Of a DNA stretch of 64,000 bases, positions 1-7,620 are shown in pieces. Position 1 is the first letter of the stretch. Every line of letters starts with the position of its first letter. Source of the stretch: Pseudomonadales bacterium (GTDB taxonomy: Bacteria; Pseudomonadota; Gammaproteobacteria; Pseudomonadales; Azotimanducaceae). The notes under the pieces are model-generated. The model did no database searches. It had not been told where the DNA came from and was given only the letters and a program-made list of their open reading frames with translations. The translations under genes were made by a program, and so were the position numbers. Location: NCBI GenBank assembly GCA_024234635.1, contig JACKNX010000011.1:1-64000 (forward strand). Reading direction: 5' to 3'.

Positions 1-746
1 ATCGGCGCAACCAGCGACTGCACGATATGGCCGTGGCTGTCGCCACCCGACAGCGGCCTGCTGGCGCCGACACGCTGGGGCTGCAGCATCGCGACGCTCA
101 CCACGTAAACGAAGTAGAGCATCACCAGCACCAGTCCCGGGAGCAACGCGCCGGCGAACAGATCTCCCACGGAAACCGTTTTCGGCGAAAACACGCCCTG
201 GCTGAGCTGTGCCTGCTGATAGGCATTGGAGAGGACGTCGCCCAGGAGCACCAGCGAGATGGACGGGGGAATGATCTGGCCGAGGGTGCCCGTGGCGCTG
301 ATGGTGCCGGTGGCGAGGCGCGGATCGTAGCCGTCGTCCAGCATGCTGGGCAGCGACATCAAACCCATGGTCACCACGGTAGCGCCGACAATGCCGGTGC
401 TGGCGGCGAGTAGCGCGCCCACCAGCACCACCGTGATACCGAGCCCGCCGGGAATGCGGCGCAGCCGGGCGGACAGGCTGCCCAGCAGCTCGCGGGCGAT
501 CTCGGTTTTCTCCAGCACCACACCCATGAACACGAACAGGGGCACGGCCATGAGAGTGGCGTTGCTGATGATGCCGAACAGGCGGCCGGGCACGAAGCCC
601 AGGTCGCCGGCATGGAAATGGCCGGTGGCGATGCCGATCAGCGCAAACAGAAGTGCCACGCCGCCCAGTGAAATGGCCACCGGGTAGCCGCTGAGCAGTA
701 CGGCGAAAACCACGAGGAACAGCAGCAGTGGAATGAGCTCGAACAT
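1..746 (-). CDS. dctM: TRAP transporter large permease DctM, 3' end missing from window
   Basis: This is the large membrane subunit of a tripartite ATP-independent periplasmic transporter, which imports organic acids with a sodium or proton gradient. The visible 248 residues start MFELIPLLLFLVVFAVLLSG and contain successive hydrophobic helices, including a GYPVAISLGG stretch and a GATVVTMGLMSLPSML segment typical of the family. DctM is usually about 425-435 residues, so the gene continues past the left edge. Its ATG overlaps the stop of the small permease by one base (TGATG), so the two are translated together. The substrate cannot be told from the permease, and no solute-binding protein (DctP) lies upstream in this window. 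Confidence 0.9.
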   Translation of the reverse strand, partial: MFELIPLLLFLVVFAVLLSGYPVAISLGGVALLFALIGIATGHFHAGDLGFVPGRLFGIISNATLMAVPLFVFMGVVLEKTEIARELLGSLSARLRRIPGGLGITVVLVGALLAASTGIVGATVVTMGLMSLPSMLDDGYDPRLATGTISATGTLGQIIPPSISLVLLGDVLSNAYQQAQLSQGVFSPKTVSVGDLFAGALLPGLVLVMLYFVYVVSVAMLQPQRVGASRPLSGGDSHGHIVQSLVAP

Positions 747-1228
747 CAGCGTCGTGCCTGCCGCCACGCCCTGGCGATCTCGGCCAGACCTTGCAGAAAC
801 AGGAGCGTCGCCATCAGTGGGATCAGTGTTTTCAGCAGGAATATGCCCGGGATACCCCCCACATCCGGTGAGCCCTCCAGAATGCGCCAGGATGCCGCCA
901 CATACGGCGCGCTGGTCCAGACGATGAAGGCCGAGAGCGGCAGGAGCAGCAGCAGGTGCCCGGCCAGGTCGATGCGCGCGCGCGAGCGTTCGTCGAGGCG
1001 ACCGTAGAGCAGGTCCACACGAACGTGACCACCCTGTTTCAAGGTCCAGGGGATCGCCAGCATGAAGGCAATCCCGTGCAGGTACAGTACGGACTCCTGC
1101 AGAACCAGCGTACCCTCGTCAAAAACGTACCGCAGCACGACCACCACCAGGGTGAGAGCGGTCATCGCCAGCGCACCCCAGGCGACAAGGCGGCCAATCA
1201 GGCCATTGAGGCGGTCAATCCAGTCCAA
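746..1228 (-). CDS. dctQ: TRAP transporter small permease DctQ
   Basis: Small membrane subunit of a TRAP transporter, 160 residues, the usual size for DctQ. Four hydrophobic segments are visible (about residues 12-32, 47-65, 90-110 and 130-148), with the family-like RVDLLYGRLDERSRARIDLAG loop between helices two and three. The start is TTG. It lies 14 bp inside the end of ubiA and its stop overlaps the dctM start, so ubiA, dctQ and dctM look like one transcript. DctQ forms a complex with DctM in the inner membrane. The arrangement with ubiA is unusual, because dctP normally precedes dctQ. Confidence 0.88.
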   Translation of the reverse strand: MDWIDRLNGLIGRLVAWGALAMTALTLVVVVLRYVFDEGTLVLQESVLYLHGIAFMLAIPWTLKQGGHVRVDLLYGRLDERSRARIDLAGHLLLLLPLSAFIVWTSAPYVAASWRILEGSPDVGGIPGIFLLKTLIPLMATLLFLQGLAEIARAWRQARR

Positions 1229-2117
1229 CGAGCGTCCTCACCCACGGCCAGAGGCCGGCATCCAGCACCACCCCGGCGAAAAACAGAAAACCTGTCCATA
1301 CGTTGTTGGTGAAGGCGTGAAAACAGCCCCGCCGGTCGCGTCGCCGGCCCAATCGATGCTGGTGAAGGAAGGTAGCCGCCATCCCCGTCACGCCCAGGTA
1401 GTAGAACAAGCCGGCCTGGGTCTGCAGGCCGAACAGTATCAGCGCCCCCAGCGCGGTGCCCTGCAACACCCCGATGATCAACCTGTCCGCCGTGCCGAAC
1501 AGGATGGCGGTGGACTTGATTCCGGCCCGCAAATCGTCATCGCGGTCCACCATGGCGTACCAGGTATCGTAAGCGACGATCCACAGCAGGCTGGCTGTGA
1601 ACAACACCCAGGCGGAGCGCGGCAAGGTGTCCTCCACCTCCACGTAGGCCATCAGGAGCCCCCAGCTGAAAGCGATGCCCAGAACCACCTGCGGCAGATA
1701 GGTGTAGCGCTTCATCAACGGGTAGATGCAGGCGACCAGCATGCCCCCGGCCGCTACCGCCAGCGTCATCGGCTTGAGCATGAGCGCAAGGACCAGTGAG
1801 CCGATGGCCAGTACGGCGAACCACAGCATGGCCGCATGCACACTGATGTCGCCCAGCGGTAGTGGGCGATCCCGGGTCCGCTCGACCAGACCGTCATGAT
1901 GGCGGTCCAGGATGTCGTTCATCACGCAGCCGGCGCTGCGCATGAAAATGGTGCCGAGCGCGAAGATGGCAAGAAGCCGCGGATCCGGCCAGCCGCCGCT
2001 GGCCAGGAATACGCCAGCCAGGGTCGGCCACAGCAGCAGCAGCGTCCCCACCGGCCGATCCAGTCGGGCCAGACGCAACAGGGCGGTCAGTTTTGGTGGC
2101 GAGTGGGCAATTTGCAC
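1215..2117 (-). CDS. ubiA: 4-hydroxybenzoate polyprenyltransferase UbiA
   Basis: Membrane prenyltransferase that attaches the polyprenyl tail to 4-hydroxybenzoate in ubiquinone biosynthesis. The 300-residue protein has the usual length. It carries both aspartate-rich motifs of the UbiA family: NDILDRHHD near residues 67-75, and DRDDDLRAGIKSTA near residues 190-203. Between them run several hydrophobic helices. The start is GTG at 2117, and the rubredoxin gene is transcribed away from it. The usual partner ubiC (chorismate lyase) is not adjacent. The end overlaps dctQ by 14 bp. Function is secure from the motifs. Confidence 0.95.
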   Translation of the reverse strand: MQIAHSPPKLTALLRLARLDRPVGTLLLLWPTLAGVFLASGGWPDPRLLAIFALGTIFMRSAGCVMNDILDRHHDGLVERTRDRPLPLGDISVHAAMLWFAVLAIGSLVLALMLKPMTLAVAAGGMLVACIYPLMKRYTYLPQVVLGIAFSWGLLMAYVEVEDTLPRSAWVLFTASLLWIVAYDTWYAMVDRDDDLRAGIKSTAILFGTADRLIIGVLQGTALGALILFGLQTQAGLFYYLGVTGMAATFLHQHRLGRRRDRRGCFHAFTNNVWTGFLFFAGVVLDAGLWPWVRTLVGLD

Positions 2118-2184
2118 GGGGTGGCAGTGGTAGCAGGATGCGTGCGGGGCAATTTACCATCCCCTGTGAGTGCGAGGTATTGGT

Positions 2185-2213
2185 TTGCTTTTTCCGTGCG
2201 GCGCCAGTACCTT
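2185..2213 (+). promoter_or_regulatory. possible sigma-70 promoter for rubredoxin
   Basis: TTGCTT (2185-2190) and TACCTT (2208-2213) are separated by 17 bp in the ubiA/rubredoxin divergent gap. The spacing is ideal but both hexamers depart from consensus, so this is a weak call based on sequence only. Confidence 0.35.
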
Positions 2214-2247
2214 AGCGCGCCTTCGAATTCAGGGAACGCGTCTGCTC

Positions 2248-2415
2248 ATGCGCAAGTGGCAGTGTATTGTCTGCGGCTGGATCTATGACGAAGCCGAGGG
2301 TTGTGAAGAAGAAGGTATCGCCCCCGGCACGGCATGGGAGGATATTTCCGACGATTTCGTCTGTCCGGAGTGCGGTGTGAGCAAGGCGGACTTCGAGATG
2401 ATCGAGGTCGGCTGA
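2248..2415 (+). CDS. rubredoxin
   Basis: Small iron protein of 55 residues that carries single electrons on an Fe(Cys)4 centre. The four ligands are visible as CIVCG (C6, C9) and CPECG (C39, C42), with the aromatic WIYDEAEG segment after the first pair. The ATG at 2248 was chosen because it gives the canonical N-terminus (MRKWQCIVCGW); an upstream in-frame ATG would add 26 unrelated residues. It is divergent from ubiA, as in pseudomonads, where rubredoxins serve alkane hydroxylases or oxidative-stress reductases. No partner reductase is visible here, so its electron partner is unknown. Confidence 0.95.
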   Translation: MRKWQCIVCGWIYDEAEGCEEEGIAPGTAWEDISDDFVCPECGVSKADFEMIEVG

Positions 2416-2482
2416 TCGCCGTCGCCGGCGGCCTGGTCGGTTCGGCAAGACTTTTCGCATCATCCTGTTACAGTGAGGCGCC

Positions 2483-3757
2483 ATGAGCCTCACGGTCAAA
2501 ATTCTCCTCGGTATGGCAGCGGGCCTCGCCGCTGGCGTTCTGCTGAAGGCAGTGGTGGATCCTGGTGGCGATCTCTACCAGGTGCTCGTCAACGGTGTCT
2601 TCGACGCGGGTGGTCAACTGTTCATCCGCAGCCTCACCCTGCTCGTGGTGCCGCTTGTTCTTGTGTCCCTGGTATGTGGCGCCGCCGGTCTGGGCGCCAG
2701 TGGACACATGGGAGCGCTTGGCGTCAAAACGCTGGTGCTCTACCTCACCACCACGGCGGTAGCGATCACACTGGCGCTGGTCATTGCGTTGCTGGTCGGT
2801 CCCGGCAAAGGTGTGCACATGGGCGAGATGCAGACCTATGAATCGGCGCCGGCCCCCAGCATCAAGGACACCCTGATCGACATCGTGCCGAAAAATCCCG
2901 TGGCATCGATGGCGGAAGGCAAGATGCTGCAGATCATCACGTTTGCGTTGTTGCTGGGAATCGCCATCAGCCGTGCGGGAGAACACGGTGTGCGGCTGCG
3001 GCGGTGGTTCGAAGACGCCAATGAAGTTCTGATGGTGCTGATCAACCTGCTGGTGCGCCTGGCGCCCCTGGGCGTGTTCTGCCTCATTGCCAAACTGTTT
3101 TCCACGTTGGGCTGGGAGGAGATTCGCAAGCTCATCGAATATTTCTTCACGGTTGCGGCAGTATTGTTGCTGCACGTGTCGGTGGTCTATCCAAGCCTGC
3201 TGGTGTTGCTCGGACGCGTGCATCCGATGATGTTCTTCCGCAAGATGCGTGAACCCATGATCGTGGCCTTCTCCACATCCTCCAGTGGCGCCACCATTCC
3301 GGTGACGATGCGCACTGTCGAGCAGCGCCTGGGGGTCAGCAACAACGTGACTTCCTTTGTTGTGCCGCTGGGCGCCACGATCAACATGGACGGTACCGCC
3401 ATCATGCAGGGCGTCGCGACCGTCTTCATCGCGCAGTTCTACGGTATCGATCTGACCTTCGTGCAGTGCGTGACAGTGATTCTCACGGCGACGCTGGCCT
3501 CCATCGGTACGGCAGCCGTGCCGAGCGCGGGCCTGGTGATGCTGGCGATGGTGCTTACCCAGGTGGGCCTGCCGGTTGAAGGGATTGCGCTCATCATTGG
3601 CGTGGACCGACTGCTGGACATGATGCGCACGGCCGTCAACGTGTCTGGTGATGCGACGGTCGCGGTGGTGGTGGCGCGTAGCGAAGGGCAGTTCGACGAA
3701 ACGGTGTTCAACACCCGTACCGAGGACCTGCTGGCTGACGCCAGCGAGACGCGCTGA
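2483..3757 (+). CDS. dicarboxylate/amino acid:cation symporter (DAACS family)
   Basis: Sodium- or proton-coupled symporter of the glutamate/C4-dicarboxylate family, 424 residues. Diagnostic motifs are all present: the serine-rich re-entrant loop FSTSSSGATIP (263-273), the NMDGTAI motif (301-307) that binds cation, and the DRLLDMMRTAVNVSGD helix (375-390) that binds substrate and cation. About eight transmembrane helices are predicted by eye. A GAGG ribosome site sits just before the ATG. An arginine in the last motif (R382) is compatible with an acidic substrate such as glutamate, aspartate or a dicarboxylate, but which one cannot be decided. It appears monocistronic and converges on the HDOD gene. 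Confidence 0.9.
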   Translation: MSLTVKILLGMAAGLAAGVLLKAVVDPGGDLYQVLVNGVFDAGGQLFIRSLTLLVVPLVLVSLVCGAAGLGASGHMGALGVKTLVLYLTTTAVAITLALVIALLVGPGKGVHMGEMQTYESAPAPSIKDTLIDIVPKNPVASMAEGKMLQIITFALLLGIAISRAGEHGVRLRRWFEDANEVLMVLINLLVRLAPLGVFCLIAKLFSTLGWEEIRKLIEYFFTVAAVLLLHVSVVYPSLLVLLGRVHPMMFFRKMREPMIVAFSTSSSGATIPVTMRTVEQRLGVSNNVTSFVVPLGATINMDGTAIMQGVATVFIAQFYGIDLTFVQCVTVILTATLASIGTAAVPSAGLVMLAMVLTQVGLPVEGIALIIGVDRLLDMMRTAVNVSGDATVAVVVARSEGQFDETVFNTRTEDLLADASETR

Positions 3758-3811
3758 CGCTGCGGGAGGCCAGCGGCGCCTCAGACCGTGCAGGGACTGA
3801 GGGCCGCGATG

Positions 3812-5047
3812 TCAGGCGACGGCCCTGACGATTCCTTCGAGCGCCGCATGCGAATCGGAGAGCAGGCTGCTGACATCCAGGATGTCCTCGCGCTCGATGC
3901 CGATGGACGAAAGCGTCTGGTCTTCCACATCTATCAGCGCGTTGGCGCCATAGCCAAGCATGGCCTTCGCGGCGCGCAGCAGATACACCGACTCCTCGAA
4001 TGGCCCCAGGTAGTCGACGTCGTTCTGATGCCGCACCGCCTGCACCAGCGGTGTAGGCAGCCCCCACTGGTCCAGGAGTTCGGCGCCGATCACCTCGCGC
4101 CCGACGGACAGTACGTGCTCGTCCAGCAGGTGCACGGGGTGCTGGGGATTCGCCTCCTGCAGCGAGCAGATCTGCGCGTACTGGGGGGGGAAGACATGGC
4201 CCACGACCAGCGTGCCGAAGTTGGCAAGCAGGCCGATGAGATAGTTCAGCCCCGCCTGGCTTCTGTCCGCCCCCCGCTGGCGGCCGGAGAGGGCTTCCAT
4301 GGCGGCGGCGGTGAATACGGCCTCGGTCCAGAACGCGGGGACGCCGCGAATCTCCTGTTCCGGGAGGCGCAATGAACCTGCAAGGGCGAGGCCGAGCGCG
4401 AGGTTCATCACCATGTCGAAACCAAGCACGCGCATGATGGCGTCGCTGAGCGACTTCGGTGGCGGATCGGCCGCGTAGAAAGCTGAGCACGCCCAGCTCA
4501 TCACCTGGGCGGCGATGGCGGGATCGGTCTCCACGATCTTCACGAGGTCCGCCAGCGTGTAATCGGGATTGGACCGCAGCGCGACGATTTTCTGCGCCGC
4601 CGTCGGCAGCGGGGGTATTTCCAGCGTTTCATCCAGTCGCTGACGGATACGGCGAGCCGTAAAGCTGGTGATCGTCTGGTTGATCCGCTCGCGGTCCGAT
4701 CGGGTGTCGTCGGTGCAGGGCAAGCTCACGCAGGCGTCGATCACGCGCGCGCGCCGGATACCCTGCACGCCCAGCGGTACACGCTCGCCGTTCTGGCTCC
4801 ACATTATCAGGTGGTTGCTTTCGAGCAGATGGTGGTCGACAAGGAGGTGGCGGTATCTGGCCAGCGCTTCGCAGGGTAGGCCGTTCAGCGATTCCGCGGG
4901 CAGGGCCCGATAGTGTTTCGCTTCCATGCGATTGAACGCGGGAAGATCGAAGATCAGGTCGTCCGGATGCAGTACGACGGGCGCGTCGCCGGGCTCTGAG
5001 CCGGCCAGGGCGGTTGCGCGCACCCGCATCGGATTGGATTCGGTCAT
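3812..5047 (-). CDS. HDOD-domain signalling protein with a shortened YbaK-like N-terminus
   Basis: The 411-residue protein has an HDOD domain at about residues 135-340, beginning after ARRIRQRLDETLEIPPLP, followed by TAAQKIVALRSNPDYTLADL and a GLLANFGTLVVGHVFP segment. HDOD domains resemble HD phosphohydrolases without catalysis and act as signalling or scaffold modules. Residues 25-100 look like the second half of a YbaK-type aminoacyl-tRNA deacylase domain (FDLPAFNRMEAKHYRALPA, then LVDHHLLESNHLIMWS), a fusion known in pseudomonads. The first half of that domain is missing, so deacylase activity is unlikely. That reading is an inference from the pattern. The gene stands alone between the symporter and recG. 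Confidence 0.8.
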   Translation of the reverse strand: MTESNPMRVRATALAGSEPGDAPVVLHPDDLIFDLPAFNRMEAKHYRALPAESLNGLPCEALARYRHLLVDHHLLESNHLIMWSQNGERVPLGVQGIRRARVIDACVSLPCTDDTRSDRERINQTITSFTARRIRQRLDETLEIPPLPTAAQKIVALRSNPDYTLADLVKIVETDPAIAAQVMSWACSAFYAADPPPKSLSDAIMRVLGFDMVMNLALGLALAGSLRLPEQEIRGVPAFWTEAVFTAAAMEALSGRQRGADRSQAGLNYLIGLLANFGTLVVGHVFPPQYAQICSLQEANPQHPVHLLDEHVLSVGREVIGAELLDQWGLPTPLVQAVRHQNDVDYLGPFEESVYLLRAAKAMLGYGANALIDVEDQTLSSIGIEREDILDVSSLLSDSHAALEGIVRAVA

Positions 5048-5166
5048 GGGTCTGACAGTCCACGCTGGATTTGCAGAAGTGTAGTCAGCGCATGCGTGCC
5101 TGCCGGGAACCGGTTCTCACTTTTACCCGCTTTTGTGACCATTCGCTCAATGGCGATGGATGTGGG

Positions 5167-7176
5167 TCACACGGCCAGGGCATCGCCGCCGCCGGTGGTC
5201 CAGGACTCCAGAAGGTGCCGGGCGGTGGCAGGGTCGTGTTCGAGCAGGGCGGTGCTACGGCGCTGCGCGCGGTCCAGCAATGCGCTGTCCGTCGTAAGGT
5301 CGGCCACTCTGAACGCCGCGTCGCCGGTTTGCCGGGTACCCAGCACTTCGCCGGGGCCGCGCAGTTCCAGATCCTTTTCCGCGAGATAGAAACCGTCCTG
5401 GCTCTCACACATCACCCGCAGGCGCTGGCGTGCCTGCGCCGACAGGTGCCCCGCGTGCAGCAGTACGCAGTGGGCTGGCTTGTCACCGCGTCCCACCCGG
5501 CCGCGCAACTGGTGCAGTTGCGCCAGGCCCAGGCGCTCGGGATTTTCGATGATGATGGCGGTTGCATTGGGCACGTCCACGCCGACTTCGATGACGGTGG
5601 TTGCCACCAGCATGGCGATGGCGCCCTGCTTGTAGCGCTGGAAGATGTCTGCTTTCTCGGGGGCTTTCATGCGCCCGTGCAGCAGCGCCAGCGTGTGACC
5701 GCGCAGTTCGCGTTGCAGCAGTTCGTAGGCCTCTTCGGCGGCCCGTGCCGGTATGTCCTCGTTGGCCTCGATGAGCGTACACACCCAGTAAGCCTGTTCG
5801 CCACGTTTGAGCAGTGCGTCCAGCCAGGCGATCAGGGTGGACCGATGGCGCTCACCCATGGCGCGCGTCGTGATTCCCTGCCGGCCCTTCGGTAGCTCGT
5901 TCAGGACCGACACGTCCATATCCGCGTACATGGCCATGGTGAGCGTGCGGGGTATGGGGGTTGCGGTCATGACCAGCTGATGGGGGTAGAGTCCCTTGTC
6001 CCGGAGCGCCAGACGCTGGTGAACGCCGAAACGATGCTGTTCATCAATCACCACCAGTGCCAGCCGGTTGAACAGCACGTCTGACTGAAACAGCGCGTGG
6101 GTGCCGACAACGACGGCAGCGGTGCCATCCCCGGCCGCTGCCAGTGCTTCGCGTCGTGCCGTGCCCTTCACACTGCCGGTAAGCAGCACGGTGTTCAATC
6201 CCAGGGGCGCCAGCCAGCGCCGGAAGTTGTCGTAGTGCTGTTCAGCCAGTAGTTCGGTGGGCGCCATAACCGCCGTCTGACACTGGTTCTCGGCGGCGCG
6301 GATGGCCGCGAACGCGGCAATGACCGTTTTCCCGGAGCCCACGTCTCCTTGGAGCAGGCGCAGCATGGGTAGGGGTTTTTCAAGGTCCACGAGAATTTCG
6401 GCAAGCACCCGTTTCTGTGCGCCGGTCAGCTCGAAACCAAGCGACCGCAACAGTTCCCGGCCGAGCGCGGGCCCTCGAGGCAATGCTGTCGTCGTGGCCG
6501 CCAGACGCAGTCGCGACTGCTGCTGCATGACCAGTTGATAGGCGGTGAGCTCATCCAGCGCCAGGCTCTCACGCGCGCTGTTGACGACTGCCTGATCCGC
6601 GTTTGGCGGTCTGTGAAGAAGGCGCAGCGCGGGATACGGATAGCCTGCGCCTTCCGGCCAGGGCAGCGCGCAGACGGTGGCCAGCAGCCTGCGTAGCGTG
6701 CGCTGCGTGAGCCCGCGTGTTACCGGATAGACGGGGGTGAGTTCCGGCGCGGGGGGTGGGAAGGCTTCATCGGCAACCTGGTGATCGGGGTGCATCATCT
6801 CCAGCGCGTGACCACCGTAGGTGACTCTGCCATAGGCACGCACATGGCGGCCGGGGCGATAGTCGGCCCGCTGGCGCGCGCCCATGTTGAAAAAGCGCAG
6901 ATTGAGCAGCGCCGTGCCGTCGCTGATGGTCACCACGACGCTGGGAACGCGACCGTGACCCTGGGCAACACCCACGATTTCGCCTTCCACCAGGCAGTCG
7001 CCGTCATGGCCGACGGTATTGAGTGGCGTCAGAGTCGAGCGGTCCTCGTAGCGATGCGGCAGGTGAAAGATCAGGTCTTTCAGGGTCGTGACGGAAAGCC
7101 GACCGAGTGCCGCCGCGATGCCGGGACCGACACCGCGCAGTTCGCGAACGGATCGTTCCCCCAGCGGCTCGCTCAA
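5167..7176 (-). CDS. recG: ATP-dependent DNA helicase RecG
   Basis: RecG remodels stalled replication forks and branch-migrates Holliday junctions and R-loops. The 669-residue protein is slightly shorter than the E. coli enzyme (693). It has the N-terminal wedge/OB region (about 55-135), the Walker A motif GDVGSGKT (277-284), a DEQH Walker B box (378-381), the TATPIPRT motif and a QLRGRVGRG motif VI. The start is TTG, overlapping the ridA stop in a TTGA arrangement, so recG is probably translated from the ridA transcript. Gene order ridA-recG next to spoT is conserved in related bacteria. Confidence 0.96.
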   Translation of the reverse strand: MSEPLGERSVRELRGVGPGIAAALGRLSVTTLKDLIFHLPHRYEDRSTLTPLNTVGHDGDCLVEGEIVGVAQGHGRVPSVVVTISDGTALLNLRFFNMGARQRADYRPGRHVRAYGRVTYGGHALEMMHPDHQVADEAFPPPAPELTPVYPVTRGLTQRTLRRLLATVCALPWPEGAGYPYPALRLLHRPPNADQAVVNSARESLALDELTAYQLVMQQQSRLRLAATTTALPRGPALGRELLRSLGFELTGAQKRVLAEILVDLEKPLPMLRLLQGDVGSGKTVIAAFAAIRAAENQCQTAVMAPTELLAEQHYDNFRRWLAPLGLNTVLLTGSVKGTARREALAAAGDGTAAVVVGTHALFQSDVLFNRLALVVIDEQHRFGVHQRLALRDKGLYPHQLVMTATPIPRTLTMAMYADMDVSVLNELPKGRQGITTRAMGERHRSTLIAWLDALLKRGEQAYWVCTLIEANEDIPARAAEEAYELLQRELRGHTLALLHGRMKAPEKADIFQRYKQGAIAMLVATTVIEVGVDVPNATAIIIENPERLGLAQLHQLRGRVGRGDKPAHCVLLHAGHLSAQARQRLRVMCESQDGFYLAEKDLELRGPGEVLGTRQTGDAAFRVADLTTDSALLDRAQRRSTALLEHDPATARHLLESWTTGGGDALAV

Positions 7177-7556
7177 CGCCGTACGAGTACTGCGTCGATT
7201 TCCACATCCGTGCCTTTCGGCAACGCAGCCACCTGGACGGCGGCGCGGGCGGGGTAGGGCTGGCTGAAATGACGCGACATCACCTCATTCAATGCCGTGA
7301 ACTCCGCGAGATCGGTGAGATAGACGGTCACCTTGACGGCATCGGACAGCTGCAGTCCCGCCGCGTGGGCAATGGCGGCGAGATTCCGGAACACGCGATC
7401 CGCGCGGTCCCTGAATTGGCCCTGCACCAGTTCGCCGGTAGTCGGGTCCAGGGGTATTTGTCCCGAGATATAGAGCGTGTCGCCGGCAAGCACGGCCTGG
7501 GAGTAGGTACCGATGGCGGCTGGAGCCTCGGTTGTGCTGATGACTTGAACTGGCAT
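7173..7556 (-). CDS. ridA: RidA family enamine/imine deaminase
   Basis: RidA hydrolyses reactive 2-aminoacrylate and related enamines released by PLP enzymes such as threonine dehydratase, protecting other enzymes. The 127-residue protein shows the family pattern: GTYSQAVLAGDTLYISGQIP near residues 17-36, an RVFRNLAAIAHAAGLQ helix, and the C-terminal RAAVQVAALPKGTDVEIDAV strand with the conserved arginine (R105 by count). It lies between spoT and recG on the same strand and overlaps recG by 4 bp. An ilvA gene, a source of its substrate, is also in this window at 61.4 kb. Confidence 0.93.
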   Translation of the reverse strand: MPVQVISTTEAPAAIGTYSQAVLAGDTLYISGQIPLDPTTGELVQGQFRDRADRVFRNLAAIAHAAGLQLSDAVKVTVYLTDLAEFTALNEVMSRHFSQPYPARAAVQVAALPKGTDVEIDAVLVRR

Positions 7557-7620
7557 GTCTGGTCTCCGTTGCTGGCGTCCCGTGTTGGTGCCGTCTGTGC
7601 GGGACAGGTCAAAACAGGGG

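Noticed and set aside
3758..3811. GAGGC/GCCTC inverted repeat as a terminator after the symporter
   Set aside because: Only five base pairs and no T-run on either strand.
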